Below, piece after piece: positions 25,663-34,925 of a stretch of 64,000 nucleotides of DNA. A model generated the notes under the pieces. That model saw nothing but the letters and a program-made list of their open reading frames with translations. It did not search any database and was not told the DNA's origin. Each line of letters opens with the position of its first letter. Positions within the stretch are counted from its first letter, which is position 1. Origin of the DNA: JAFAXD01 sp035472475 (GTDB lineage: Bacteria; Pseudomonadota; Alphaproteobacteria; Rhizobiales; Xanthobacteraceae); NCBI GenBank assembly GCA_035472475.1, contig DATIPA010000205.1:1-64000 (forward strand), written 5' to 3'. The translations under genes were made by a program, and so were the position numbers.

Positions 25663-26619
25663 ATGACGAGCGCGCCGTTATTTGATCGACTGGCCCTGAT
25701 CGGCGTCGGCCTTATCGGCTCGTCGATCGCGCGCGCGGCGCGCGCCACTGGCGTGGTCAAGACCATCGTCGCGACCGCACGCTCCGCACAAACGCGCCAG
25801 CGCGTGGTCGAACTCGCTATTGCTGATGAGGTTGTCGAGACCAACGCGCAAGCTGCGGCCGGCGCGGATCTCGTGATCCTCTGTATTCCGGTCGGCGCAT
25901 GCGGCGAGGCCGCGCGCGCAATTGCTCCACACCTTGCGCCAGGCGCCATTGTCTCCGACGTTGGCTCCGTCAAGGGATCGGTCATGCGGGATATGGCCCC
26001 GCATTTACCGGCACACACCCACTTCATTCCGGCGCATCCGGTGGCCGGGACCGAGCATTCCGGCCCGGACGCCGGCTTTCCCGAGCTCTTCATCAATCGC
26101 TGGTGCATCCTCACGCCGGCGAACACGGTTGACCCCGCTGCCGTCGACCGGCTCGCAGCGTTCTGGCGGGCGTTTGGTGCCAGGGTGGAACGCATGTCGC
26201 CCGATCACCATGACCTGGTGCTGGCGATCACCAGTCATTTACCGCACCTGATCGCCTATACGATCGTCGGAACCGCGGAGGAGCTCGGTCAGGTGACAAG
26301 TTCCGAAGTGATGAAATTCTCCGCCGGCGGTTTTCGCGATTTCACCCGCATCGCCGCATCCGACCCTACCATGTGGCGCGACGTGTTCCTGAGCAACAAG
26401 GACGCCGTCCTCGAAATGCTCGGCACGTTCAACGAGGATCTGTCAAAGCTCACGCGCGCCATCCGGCGCGGCGACGGCGATGCACTGTTCGATCATTTCG
26501 CCCGCACCCGCGCAATCCGCCGCGGCATCGTCGACATCGGCCAGGACTCGGCAGCCCCCGACTTCGGCCGGCCGCATCCGGCGCTGCCGCCGATTCCAAA
26601 GCCCTATTCGTCCGATTGA
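25663..26619 (+). CDS. tyrC: Prephenate/arogenate dehydrogenase
   Basis: 318 residues. The N-terminal NAD(P) site is LIGVGLIGSSIARAARATG; the catalytic histidine is in ITSHLPHLIAYTIVG; and HPVAGTEHSGPDAGF and FRDFTRIAASDPTMWRDVF complete the TyrA/TyrC fold. It turns prephenate (or arogenate) to the tyrosine precursor. It has no mutase domain, which is supplied by the separate upstream gene. Which substrate it uses cannot be told from sequence. Confidence 0.93.
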   Translation: MTSAPLFDRLALIGVGLIGSSIARAARATGVVKTIVATARSAQTRQRVVELAIADEVVETNAQAAAGADLVILCIPVGACGEAARAIAPHLAPGAIVSDVGSVKGSVMRDMAPHLPAHTHFIPAHPVAGTEHSGPDAGFPELFINRWCILTPANTVDPAAVDRLAAFWRAFGARVERMSPDHHDLVLAITSHLPHLIAYTIVGTAEELGQVTSSEVMKFSAGGFRDFTRIAASDPTMWRDVFLSNKDAVLEMLGTFNEDLSKLTRAIRRGDGDALFDHFARTRAIRRGIVDIGQDSAAPDFGRPHPALPPIPKPYSSD

Positions 26620-26785
26620 GCCGCCGCAATCGCTAACCTTTCGTAAACCACGCGCGGTTCAAAATCCCCTTTTTCGGCAGCAATTCGTTAATCTGGCGCT
26701 GATTGAGCATATTGCGGAAGGAGGTCGCGCGCCTGAAGAATCGGCCGTGCGTACCATCAGGTGTGCGGCCGTTGCGGAGACAACC

Positions 26786-27445
26786 TTGGTCCGTTTCGAA
26801 AACGTAGGGTTGCGCTACGGCCTCGGACCGGAGGTGCTGCGCGACCTGACATTCAGAATCGAACCACATTCGTTTCAATTCCTGACCGGCCCGTCGGGAG
26901 CCGGAAAAACGTCGCTGCTGCGCCTGTTGTTTCTTTCCCTCAAGCCGACGCGCGGCTTGATCACGTTGTTCGACCAGGACATCGCCACACTCAACAAGGA
27001 TGCGCTCGCGTCCCTGCGCCGCCGTATTGGCATCGTGTTTCAGGACTTCCGGCTGCTCGACCATCTGACCACGTTCGAGAACGTCGCGCTGCCGTTGCGT
27101 GTGCTCGGGCAGCGCGAGGCGTCGTACCGTCAGCAAGTCAGTGAGCTCCTGCATTGGGTCGGACTCGGCGAGCGCATCTGGGCGCTGCCGCCGGTGCTCT
27201 CCGGCGGTGAGAAGCAGCGCGCCGCGATCGCACGCGCGGTGATCGCGCGACCGCAGCTCCTCCTCGCCGACGAACCGACCGGAAATGTCGATCCGAGCCT
27301 GGCACAGCGGTTGCTGCGCCTGTTTATCGAGTTGAACAAGTCTGGCACATCGGTTGTGATTGCGACCCACGATATTGCCTTGATGGACCAGTACGACGCG
27401 CGCCGCCTGGTCTTGCACGACGGTCGCATGCACATCTACGAGTAG
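26786..27445 (+). CDS. ftsE: Cell-division ABC ATPase FtsE
   Basis: 219 residues. ATPase partner of FtsX; together they act at the division site to activate peptidoglycan hydrolases. Walker A is GPSGAGKTS, signature LSGGEKQRAAIARA, Walker B LLLADEPTGNVD, and switch His in ATHD. I take the TTG at 26786, giving VRFENVGLRYG as in relatives; CGGAG lies 6 bases upstream. The frame is open far upstream into tyrC but that part is not protein-like. ftsX starts 5 bases after. Confidence 0.93.
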   Translation: MVRFENVGLRYGLGPEVLRDLTFRIEPHSFQFLTGPSGAGKTSLLRLLFLSLKPTRGLITLFDQDIATLNKDALASLRRRIGIVFQDFRLLDHLTTFENVALPLRVLGQREASYRQQVSELLHWVGLGERIWALPPVLSGGEKQRAAIARAVIARPQLLLADEPTGNVDPSLAQRLLRLFIELNKSGTSVVIATHDIALMDQYDARRLVLHDGRMHIYE

Positions 27446-27449
27446 ACCA

Positions 27450-28397
27450 ATGGTCGATTATCAGCACCCGGATCTGCCATCGCCCGCTCCTGCCCCGATG
27501 CGGTCCGACGCCTCGATCGTGCCGAAGAACTCGATCGCTGGCAGCGCCCTCATCGCCGTGGTTGCAATCATGACGTTCCTCGCGTCGCTCATCACCGGCG
27601 TGGTGATGCTGGTCATCGGATCGACCGCCGAATGGCAGTCGGAGGTGGCGCGCGAAATGACCATCCAGGTCCGGCCGACGCCCAACCGCCCGATCGACGA
27701 TGAAGTCGCCAAGGCCGTCGCAGTGGCGCGTGCCGCGCGCGGGGTGGCGGAGGTGCGTCCCTATTCGCGTCAGGACTCCGCACGCCTGCTGGAACCGTGG
27801 ATCGGGACGGGACTGGCAATCGACGATCTTCCGGTGCCACGGATTATCGTGCTGAGGCTCCAGAGCGGCATCCAACCCGACGTGGCCGCGCTGCGCACCG
27901 CGCTTGCGCAGCAGGTCGCTGGTGCGACGCTCGATGACCACGGCGGATGGGTCGACCGCATGCGGACCATGGCGGGTTCCGCCATCGCGATCGGAATCGG
28001 GATGCTGGCGCTCATGCTGACCGCAACGATCCTCTCGGTGGCGTTCGCGACCCGCGGCGCGATGGCGGCCAACCGTCCGATTGTCGAAGTCCTGCATTTC
28101 GTCGGCGCGCGCGACGGCTATATCGCGCGCCAGTTCCAACGACACTTCCTGGCGCTGGGTCTCAAGGGCGGTGCGATCGGCGGGGGCGCTGCAATCGCCC
28201 TGTTCGCACTCGCCCAATTGCTGGTCGATCGCGTGATCGGAACGGCCGGCGGCGAGCAGATCGCAGCCCTGTTCGGCTCGTTTTCCATCGGAGCGCTCGG
28301 CTACGGCCTGATCGCGTTGCAAATCGTCGTAAACGCGATCGTCACCGCCGGGGCGTCACGCGAAGTCGTCAACCGCACGCTGGCAACGGTCGCATGA
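27450..28397 (+). CDS. ftsX: Cell-division ABC permease FtsX
   Basis: 315 residues. One N-terminal helix (SALIAVVAIMTFLASLITGVVMLVIG), a periplasmic domain of about 110 residues, then three more helices, as in FtsX. It forms the membrane partner of FtsE and passes conformational signals to murein hydrolases or their activators. N-terminal cytosolic part is Pro-rich. The two genes are separated by 4 bases. Confidence 0.93.
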   Translation: MVDYQHPDLPSPAPAPMRSDASIVPKNSIAGSALIAVVAIMTFLASLITGVVMLVIGSTAEWQSEVAREMTIQVRPTPNRPIDDEVAKAVAVARAARGVAEVRPYSRQDSARLLEPWIGTGLAIDDLPVPRIIVLRLQSGIQPDVAALRTALAQQVAGATLDDHGGWVDRMRTMAGSAIAIGIGMLALMLTATILSVAFATRGAMAANRPIVEVLHFVGARDGYIARQFQRHFLALGLKGGAIGGGAAIALFALAQLLVDRVIGTAGGEQIAALFGSFSIGALGYGLIALQIVVNAIVTAGASREVVNRTLATVA

Positions 28398-28535
28398 CGA
28401 GGGCTCGCATCCGCCAGCGCGGGTGCGGTGCGGCAAGTCACCGCCAGTGACTTGGTCACTGCTGGACTTGCCCACCGGCTGCGGTTCCGGCCTCCCGACC
28501 ACGGCGGCCAAGCGCTATATTTCGCCCGAACGGGG

Positions 28536-29228
28536 ATGTGCGAATCGATGCCCGGCGCCCGAACCGAAACTGCCAACGCCCCCCACGCCCGCCGGCGCGG
28601 CGTACGCGTATGGCGGTTTGCCGGAATTTGCGTCGCGCTCAGCTTGTTTGCCTTGGTGGCTGGATTTGTCTGGTACGCTTCGCTCGTGGGCGAGGAGGCG
28701 CCCGCCAATCGCAGCGCCGAAGCTATCGTTGCACTCACCGGAGGGCCCGAACGCATCGGGGAGGCGGTCGAGCAACTCGCGGCCGGGCGTGGCCATCGGC
28801 TGCTGATCACCGGCGTCAACCGGGGAACGCACGCGGACACGCTGGCGCGCCTGGTGCCGCGCTACGAAGCCCTGTTCGCGTGTTGTATCGACATCGATCA
28901 CTCCGCCGTCAACACCATCGGCAACGCCATCGAGACGAAACGGTGGGCGCGCGACCACGGTTTTCATTCGCTGATGGTCGTCACGTCGGGCTATCACATG
29001 CCTCGCGCACTTGCGGAAATTGCCCATCAGCTGCCCGACGTGACGCTGGTGCCGTTCCCGGTCATTACCGAACACCAGCGTGCGGAGCCGTGGTGGTCGA
29101 ATGCGGGTTCTGCCCGCATGCTGATGTCGGAATATTTGAAATATCTGGTCGCCATTACCCGCATGCGCTTGGATGCTGGCGGCCGCCTGACCAAAATGGC
29201 GAGCGGAAATTCCGGCACAGTCAATTGA
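28536..29228 (+). CDS. YdcF/DUF218-family membrane-anchored protein
   Basis: 230 residues. One N-terminal membrane helix (FAGICVALSLFALVAGFVWYASLV) anchors a DUF218 domain: AEAIVALTGGPERIGEAVEQLAAGRGHRLLITG, then SAVNTIGNAIETKRWARDHGF and VVTSGYHMPRALAEIAHQLP. Members include ElyC/SanA proteins of envelope and peptidoglycan-precursor metabolism. Position after ftsEX and before plsC supports an envelope role. The start is uncertain: ATG at 28536 or 28548. Confidence 0.85.
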   Translation: MCESMPGARTETANAPHARRRGVRVWRFAGICVALSLFALVAGFVWYASLVGEEAPANRSAEAIVALTGGPERIGEAVEQLAAGRGHRLLITGVNRGTHADTLARLVPRYEALFACCIDIDHSAVNTIGNAIETKRWARDHGFHSLMVVTSGYHMPRALAEIAHQLPDVTLVPFPVITEHQRAEPWWSNAGSARMLMSEYLKYLVAITRMRLDAGGRLTKMASGNSGTVN

Positions 29229-29235
29229 ACTGCCC

Positions 29236-29997
29236 ATGACCAAACATCCGACCGGATCGTCCAACGCGATGCTCGTCGTGCGCTCGCTCACGTTCAACGC
29301 GGCGTTCTATATCAACCTCGCGCTTCATATGGCGGTTGCGATTCCAACCTTCGTGCTGCCACAACGGATCATGGTGCAGATATCGCGGTCGTGGGGTGCC
29401 ACGTCGCTTTGGCTGTTGCGCGTGATCTGCGGCATCAAAGTCGAGTGGCACGGCCTCGAGAAAATCCCCAAAGGCGCATTTCTGGTAGCCGCCAAGCATC
29501 AATCGGCCTGGGAGACCTTCGCCCTGTTGCCGTTGTTTCCGATGCCGACCGCCATCGTGAAGCGGGAACTCCTGCGGATTCCATGGTTCGGCTGGCACCT
29601 CTGGAAGTGCGGCATGATCGCGGTGGATCGAAGCGCCGGCCGTGACGCGCTTGCCGGGGTGATCGCGGGCACGCGCGCCGCGCTCGCCCAAGGGCGGCAG
29701 GTCATCATCTTTCCGGAAGGAACCCGCCGCCCGCCCGGCGCGGAGCCGGACTACAAGCTCGGCATCGTGCAAGTCTATGCAGCCGTCGGCGCACCATGCC
29801 TGCCGATCGCGCTCAACTCGGGTCTGTTCTGGCCGCGTCGAAAGTTCGTGCGCTACCCGGGCACGGTCCGGGTTGAGATTCTGGATCCGCTACCCGCCAA
29901 CCTGCCGAAGCGCGAATTCTTTGCGCGGCTGCGCCACGACATCGAAGCGGCCACCGCGCGTCTCGTTGCCGAAGGCGAGCGCGACCTCGCGGCGTGA
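29236..29997 (+). CDS. plsC: 1-acyl-sn-glycerol-3-phosphate acyltransferase
   Basis: 253 residues. It adds the second acyl chain to lysophosphatidate to make phosphatidate for phospholipids at the inner membrane. The acceptor motif is KHQSAWETFAL, an H-x4-E in place of the usual H-x4-D; FPEGTRRPPG is the phosphate-binding block. An N-terminal hydrophobic stretch (AAFYINLALHMAVAIPTFVL) is visible. It starts 7 bases after the YdcF gene and is probably in one operon with it. Confidence 0.92.
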   Translation: MTKHPTGSSNAMLVVRSLTFNAAFYINLALHMAVAIPTFVLPQRIMVQISRSWGATSLWLLRVICGIKVEWHGLEKIPKGAFLVAAKHQSAWETFALLPLFPMPTAIVKRELLRIPWFGWHLWKCGMIAVDRSAGRDALAGVIAGTRAALAQGRQVIIFPEGTRRPPGAEPDYKLGIVQVYAAVGAPCLPIALNSGLFWPRRKFVRYPGTVRVEILDPLPANLPKREFFARLRHDIEAATARLVAEGERDLAA

Positions 29998-30036
29998 TGC
30001 TTACGCACGCGTAGGCAGGAGCGAAAGGGCACGCTC

Positions 30037-30636
30037 CTAGCGCGCGACCGCAACCGGGTGAGGGTGATGTGAGCTCCGGAGCCGTTCGGCGAGCAAATGC
30101 AGATTACGATCGTAGCAACCGAGCGCCTCGAGTGCCTCGACGGTTGACAGCACGTAGTCGCGATTGATGCCGGAACGCCCATGCCCCTCGCGCACGAGAT
30201 GCAGCTGTTGTTCGAGACTGAGTTCGCCCGCGTATTGCGCGTGCCCGCGATCCACGCAGTAGACGAGGGCGCGCACCCGTCGCTCCGGCGTGCCGAGAAC
30301 GGTGATCATGCGGGAAGTCTCGATGTAGACCTTGGTGACCTGCTCGCGCCCGCGCAGATAGTCGATGGTGGCAACCCGAGCCTTGCCGGGAATCCGGAAC
30401 GCAACGCCGCGGCACGCCCCGCCGCGATCAAGCCCGAGTACGAGACCTGGTTTCTCCGGGGTCCCGCGGTGAACGAAGGAATAGACGCACAGCGCGCGAT
30501 GTAGCCCAATCAGGCGGGCGGGCGCGCTCTCCACGAACGCGAAGCCGGGGCGCCACATGAGGGAGCCGTAGCCGAACACCCACAGGTCGCCCTCGCTGTC
30601 GTGTTCGAGCCTGGAATCCATTGCGAAACGGCGCAT
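30037..30636 (-). CDS. chaC: Gamma-glutamylcyclotransferase ChaC
   Basis: 199 residues. ChaC-family enzymes break glutathione into 5-oxoproline and Cys-Gly. The active-site loop is VFGYGSLMWRPGF, followed by GLHRALCVYSFVHRGTPEKPG and the region YVLSTVEALEALG. It is divergent from the DUF2125 gene. The start may be ATG at 30636, TTG at 30660 or ATG at 30621; none has a good ribosome site. Glutathione synthesis (gshA) lies 10 kb away. Confidence 0.9.
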   Translation of the reverse strand: MRRFAMDSRLEHDSEGDLWVFGYGSLMWRPGFAFVESAPARLIGLHRALCVYSFVHRGTPEKPGLVLGLDRGGACRGVAFRIPGKARVATIDYLRGREQVTKVYIETSRMITVLGTPERRVRALVYCVDRGHAQYAGELSLEQQLHLVREGHGRSGINRDYVLSTVEALEALGCYDRNLHLLAERLRSSHHPHPVAVAR

Positions 30637-30668
30637 AACAGGGCACACGTCCAACTGCAAGGAACCGC

Positions 30669-31832
30669 GTGGTGAGATCGTACAGCCCCCGCCCTGCCCC
30701 CAAGCCGCGCCGGCGGCCCTGGCTCATTGCGCTGCCGCTCGCGGTTGTCGTGGTGCTTGGCGTGCTGTGGACAGGGTTTTGGTTCTACGCGGCGCATCGC
30801 GCGGATCTCGAGATCGCGCAGTGGCGGGCCCGCGAAGCCCAGAACGGTCGCATCTTCGCGTGCAGCCGTCAGGACATCGCCGGGTATCCGTTCCGCATCG
30901 AGGTGCGCTGCGCCGACCCCAACGTGGAGCTGCGCCGCTGGCAACCCCCCGTGGGATTGGCCGCAAAAGACAGCCTCGTCACCGTTCAGGTCTACGATCC
31001 GACCCTCGTCATCGGCGAATTTACCGGCCCGCTCAACATCGCCGAGCCCGGACACCCGCCCAGCGTGGTCGCGAACTGGGTGCTGGCCCAGGCCAGTTTC
31101 CGGGGGCGGCCCTCGGCGCCGGAGCGGCTGTCACTCGTGCTCGACAACGGCAAACTCGCCCAAGGCGACAGCGGCGCTCTAACGAACATCGCCAATGCGG
31201 AGCATCTCGAGCTGCACGGTCGGCTTGCGGGCGGGTCTGTGAACAGCAATCCCGTGGTCGAGATTGGACTGCGCTTAACCAACGGCACCGCTCCGCTCTT
31301 GCCGGTGCTGGCGCAACCGACGGACGGCGTGATGTCCGCGACCGTGTATGGTCTACAGGATCTGTCGCCGAAACCGTGGCGCGAGCAGCTGCGCGAGCTC
31401 GCGCGCGCAGACGGGCGCATCGAGATTGAGCAGGCGAAGTTCACGCAGAGCGAAATCGCCGCCACCGGAACCGGCACCCTGACCGTGAAGCCCAGCGGGC
31501 GGCTCGATGGCCAGATTCGGCTGACCGTCGCCGGGCTCGAGCGCTTGATTGCGCTCCTCGGCCTCGATCAAGCAGTCACGCAATATCTAGCGCAACGCAC
31601 AGGCGGCATGACCGTCGACAAGTTGGCGACCGGCCTTGATCGCCTGATGCCGGGTCTGGGTGGCGCCGTGCGCGGCCAATCTGGCGCCAGTCTCGCCGCC
31701 GCCGGAATCAGCATGTTGGGCGAGCAGACTCAGCTCGACGGACGGCGCGCGGTCGCGCTGCCGTTGCGGTTTGCGGACGGCGCCGTTTTCCTCGGCCCAA
31801 TCGCGGTCGGCCAGGTGCCGCCGTTGTTCTAG
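30669..31832 (+). CDS. DUF2125 protein, single membrane anchor
   Basis: 387 residues. An N-terminal helix (LIALPLAVVVVLGVLWTGFWFYAA) is followed by a long extracytoplasmic domain rich in beta structure (ACSRQDIAGYPFRIEVRCADPNVEL...), typical of the DUF2125 family seen in Alphaproteobacteria. Function is unknown; the RQDIAGYPFRIEVRC block recalls AsmA-like proteins. Start GTG at 30669 with AAGGA 5 bases upstream. Confidence 0.85.
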   Translation: MVRSYSPRPAPKPRRRPWLIALPLAVVVVLGVLWTGFWFYAAHRADLEIAQWRAREAQNGRIFACSRQDIAGYPFRIEVRCADPNVELRRWQPPVGLAAKDSLVTVQVYDPTLVIGEFTGPLNIAEPGHPPSVVANWVLAQASFRGRPSAPERLSLVLDNGKLAQGDSGALTNIANAEHLELHGRLAGGSVNSNPVVEIGLRLTNGTAPLLPVLAQPTDGVMSATVYGLQDLSPKPWREQLRELARADGRIEIEQAKFTQSEIAATGTGTLTVKPSGRLDGQIRLTVAGLERLIALLGLDQAVTQYLAQRTGGMTVDKLATGLDRLMPGLGGAVRGQSGASLAAAGISMLGEQTQLDGRRAVALPLRFADGAVFLGPIAVGQVPPLF

Positions 31833-31891
31833 GAGTCGTGAGCAGCAACGCCGAGAGCGCGGTCAGGGCGCAACGCATCGAAGCGGCACGC

Positions 31892-34411
31892 TCAATAGTC
31901 TTTCAGCAGTCGCTCGATATAATCCAATTCGATCTGCGGCCGCATCGGATCGGCGAAACGACGGCGCAACTCCTCAAGAATGCGGCGGGCACGTTGGACG
32001 TCGATTTCGCCCGGTACCTTGACCGATTGATCCCCGTAGTCGGGACCACGCAACGGCCGGCCGAGCGGATCAGTGTCCGGATTGGCTCGCTGCTGGGCGC
32101 GGCCGGGCTGTCCGCCGGGGCCCGGTCCGAACGCGAAACCTTGCTGCTGCAGAGCCTGCGCGAGCGCCTGAGCACCGCGGCGCATGGATTCAATTGCGCG
32201 GCCCTGGGCATCGACCGCACCGTCGGTGTTGCCTTCGCCGAGTGCGCCTTCGGCTTCGCCCATGGCGTCGCCGGCGCGGCCAAGCTCGTCGAGATCGCTG
32301 CCCTGATCGCCCTGCTGGCCCGGATTGAGCCCGCGCCGCTTCATGTCGTCGAGCAGCTTCTTCAACTGATCGCGCAATGCCTGCTGGTTCTGACGCAGTT
32401 CGCCCATCTGGTCGCCCTGGTCACCCTGCTGGCCGCGTTGGCCGCGCTGCCGGCGCTGATCCTGGCCTTGCTTGAAGGTGCGATCGCGTAGCTGCTGCTG
32501 GTCGCGCAGCATTTTGCCGAGATCATCGAGCATGGACATCATGTCGTCGTCCATGTCGCCGTCCATACCCTGTCCGGGACGCGCCATCTGCAGGTTCTCA
32601 AGCATCTGCTGCAGCTGGTCGAGCAATTGTCTGGCCGCGTCCTTGGACCCGCTGCGCGCCATCTGCTCCAGACGATCGATCATGTTCTTGAGATCCTGCG
32701 AGCGCAGATAGTGCCCGTTGGGATCGGCGCGGCGCGCCATTTCCGGATGCTTGCGGATTTCTTCGGCAAGCGCCTGCAGGAACTTGTCGAGGGCAGCCCG
32801 CAGCTGCTCGGTCAGCCGCTTGATTTCCTCGTCATTGGCGCCGCGCTCAAGCGCCTCGCGCAGCGCCTCCTGCGCCTGCCGAAGCGCGAGCTCGGCGTCG
32901 GACACGTTTCCGTCCTCGATCTGCGTCGCCATCGACCACAGGCGTGCCACCACCTCGCGCAGGTCGTCGTCGGTCTTGGCTTGCGCCAGGTTCCAGTAGA
33001 TCGCCCGCACCCCGAGATAGACCGCGCTCTCGGGAATGAAGCGTTCCGGCGCGATCGTGAGCGCGTCGAGCGCGATCGCCACCCGGTCACGCGCGTCCGC
33101 GTTCAACGCCAACACGCGCCGCTGCTCGATCAGCGCCTTGGCAAGCGGCTTGACGAACATGCGCTGAGGCAGTCGTAGCTCGGTCGGATGGCTGCGGCCT
33201 TCATTGCCCGCCTCATCGCGCGCAACCAGGGTCATCATCACATCGGCGCCCGCCCACGGGTGATCGCTGAAGTCCTTGATGGTCTGGCTCACGCCGCTGC
33301 GCATACGCTGCTGCGCCAGCAACAGCGCCGCGTCCGGCGGTCCGTAAAGCGGCCGCGGGGCATCCTTCGCGGCGGTCGCCGACGGCTTCAATTCAAACTT
33401 GGCTTGCGCGTCGACGACACCGTAGTCGTCGTCGACCTTATAGGTGAGCTGCAGCCCACCGCGCGCCTGTGGCTCGGGGTCCTTGGTCAGCTCGATCGTC
33501 GGCGCGCGGTCGGGAACCGCATTGAATGTCCAGGCGATGTCATGGCCGACGACGCCGCGCACATTGGCCCCGCCGCTCTCCTTGATGAGAAAGCGGCGCT
33601 CCTCCGCGCCGGGCGGCAATTGGGGAGCCGCGTTGAGGTTAGTCGGCGCAAGCCCGCCGTTGACCGCGACATCGAGGTTGACGTTGCCGCTCGCGCGCAC
33701 GACCAGAACGCTCCCGGCGGGGACGGAGATTGCGCCTTGCATCGCCTGCTGGACCTCGCCGGGACGCACGCCTGGAAGGATGACCGGCGGCTTTTGCGTA
33801 TAGGTCGGCGGCGACACCCAGGCGTCGAGGCGGAAATTCTTCGGCGCCACCACTCCCTGCCAATCAAACGCCGCCGCGACACGGCGCGCGCGATCGCCAC
33901 CAGCCGAGATAAAGGTCGCAATGACGAGGATCAGCACAAGCGCACGCAACGCCATCGGGTCGCGGGCGGCGAGTCGCGGCGTCGGCAAGCCCGGGCGCAG
34001 CGCGTGCGCCGACTTGAGCATGCGCTCGACATGCGCGCGCCACAGTGCGATCGACCACGGGTCGTCGCGCGGCGTTGCAATCTCGTCGGCAAGCGAAGTT
34101 GCGGGACGATGCGCGACCCCGCTGACGTGATCGAGCCGGCGCAGACCCTCGGCTTGTGATGGAAAGCGCACGAACAGCAGCGGGGCGGTCGCCGCGGCGG
34201 TCAGCACCGCGAAGCCAAAAAGCCCGATGGCGCGACCGAGCGGCGGCAGCCACAACCACAACCCGAGCCACGACACCGCGAGGAAGAGCCCGACCGCGGT
34301 CGCTACCGCGGCCAATGCCGGCCACAACCGCTCCCAAAACAGCGCCCACCGCGCGCGCGTCAGCGCGTGGCCGAGCAACGATCGGGGATCGCTATCCGCA
34401 GGCGACGTCAC
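31892..34411 (-). CDS. TIGR02302/DUF4175-family large membrane protein
   Basis: 839 residues. Three hydrophobic helices in the first ~200 residues are followed by a large domain with repeated Pro/Tyr motifs (VSPPTYTQKPPVILPG), then long charged helices and a Gln/Gly/Asp-rich C-terminal third (QGDQGDQMGELRQNQQALRDQL), and it ends in ELDYIERLLKDY. This is the TIGR02302 family, restricted mostly to Alphaproteobacteria and of unknown role. I take the GTG at 34411, with CGGAG 6 bases upstream, instead of an upstream start. Confidence 0.9.
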   Translation of the reverse strand: MTSPADSDPRSLLGHALTRARWALFWERLWPALAAVATAVGLFLAVSWLGLWLWLPPLGRAIGLFGFAVLTAAATAPLLFVRFPSQAEGLRRLDHVSGVAHRPATSLADEIATPRDDPWSIALWRAHVERMLKSAHALRPGLPTPRLAARDPMALRALVLILVIATFISAGGDRARRVAAAFDWQGVVAPKNFRLDAWVSPPTYTQKPPVILPGVRPGEVQQAMQGAISVPAGSVLVVRASGNVNLDVAVNGGLAPTNLNAAPQLPPGAEERRFLIKESGGANVRGVVGHDIAWTFNAVPDRAPTIELTKDPEPQARGGLQLTYKVDDDYGVVDAQAKFELKPSATAAKDAPRPLYGPPDAALLLAQQRMRSGVSQTIKDFSDHPWAGADVMMTLVARDEAGNEGRSHPTELRLPQRMFVKPLAKALIEQRRVLALNADARDRVAIALDALTIAPERFIPESAVYLGVRAIYWNLAQAKTDDDLREVVARLWSMATQIEDGNVSDAELALRQAQEALREALERGANDEEIKRLTEQLRAALDKFLQALAEEIRKHPEMARRADPNGHYLRSQDLKNMIDRLEQMARSGSKDAARQLLDQLQQMLENLQMARPGQGMDGDMDDDMMSMLDDLGKMLRDQQQLRDRTFKQGQDQRRQRGQRGQQGDQGDQMGELRQNQQALRDQLKKLLDDMKRRGLNPGQQGDQGSDLDELGRAGDAMGEAEGALGEGNTDGAVDAQGRAIESMRRGAQALAQALQQQGFAFGPGPGGQPGRAQQRANPDTDPLGRPLRGPDYGDQSVKVPGEIDVQRARRILEELRRRFADPMRPQIELDYIERLLKDY

Positions 34412-34549
34412 CTGATTCTCCGACTCGCAGCGCGATTGCGCGATGCAACATCTATACCATGCGAGCAAAGCCTGCCATCCCGCAAGGGCGGAAATGCGGC
34501 TCGCCCGGAACAACGCGCCGCAGGCCAACGGTGCCGGCCAACCGCGTTT

Positions 34550-34852
34550 TTAACGCCGATTGAGCAAGGCAATCGCGGCCGCCGCAAACGACGGATCGTC
34601 GATCACGAAAGTTTGCGGCCGGCCGCCCCCCTCGTCGCGTATCGCCCGCAAGCCGTCCGCGTGCGGTACCAAGGCTACAATGTGGCGCAGCGCGATTTTC
34701 AATGCGATCGTATCCGAGAGAAAGCTGAGATTCCTGTTCGTCAGTACAAGATCACCGATTGCATCGAGCGCGAGGGCCTGACTGCCGTCGTCGTTTCCCT
34801 CCGCATGCCGCGCTGATTTGGTCTTGCCGGTCGCGTTTGCGTTGCTCGGCAC
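34550..34852 (-). CDS. Small ORF with a bacterial PH-like segment, perhaps a remnant
   Basis: 100 residues from a GTG start. The second half reads LVLTNRNLSFLSDT, KIALRHIVALVPHADG and PQTFVIDDPSFAAAAIALL, which fits the pattern of bacterial PH-like domains (Tnk-RL-F, I-L-kI, sDG, fvvdDp). Usual carriers are at least 200 residues long with other domains before it. A TAG stop lies 24 bases upstream of the GTG in frame, so an N-terminal part is missing. It may be a real small gene or the tail of a broken one. It lies between lysA and the TIGR02302 gene. Confidence 0.4.
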   Translation of the reverse strand: MPSNANATGKTKSARHAEGNDDGSQALALDAIGDLVLTNRNLSFLSDTIALKIALRHIVALVPHADGLRAIRDEGGGRPQTFVIDDPSFAAAAIALLNRR

Positions 34853-34925
34853 TTGCGCTATCCGGCTCTACACCCTGCGGCGCAGTCTTTCCAAGGGCGC
34901 CGGCAGCGGTCCTTATCCCACGATG

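Noticed and set aside
26640..26665. A CtrA site (CTAA-N7-TAAA) before ftsE
   Set aside because: Each half has one mismatch to TTAA-N7-TTAA and ftsE is not a known CtrA target. It is likely chance.
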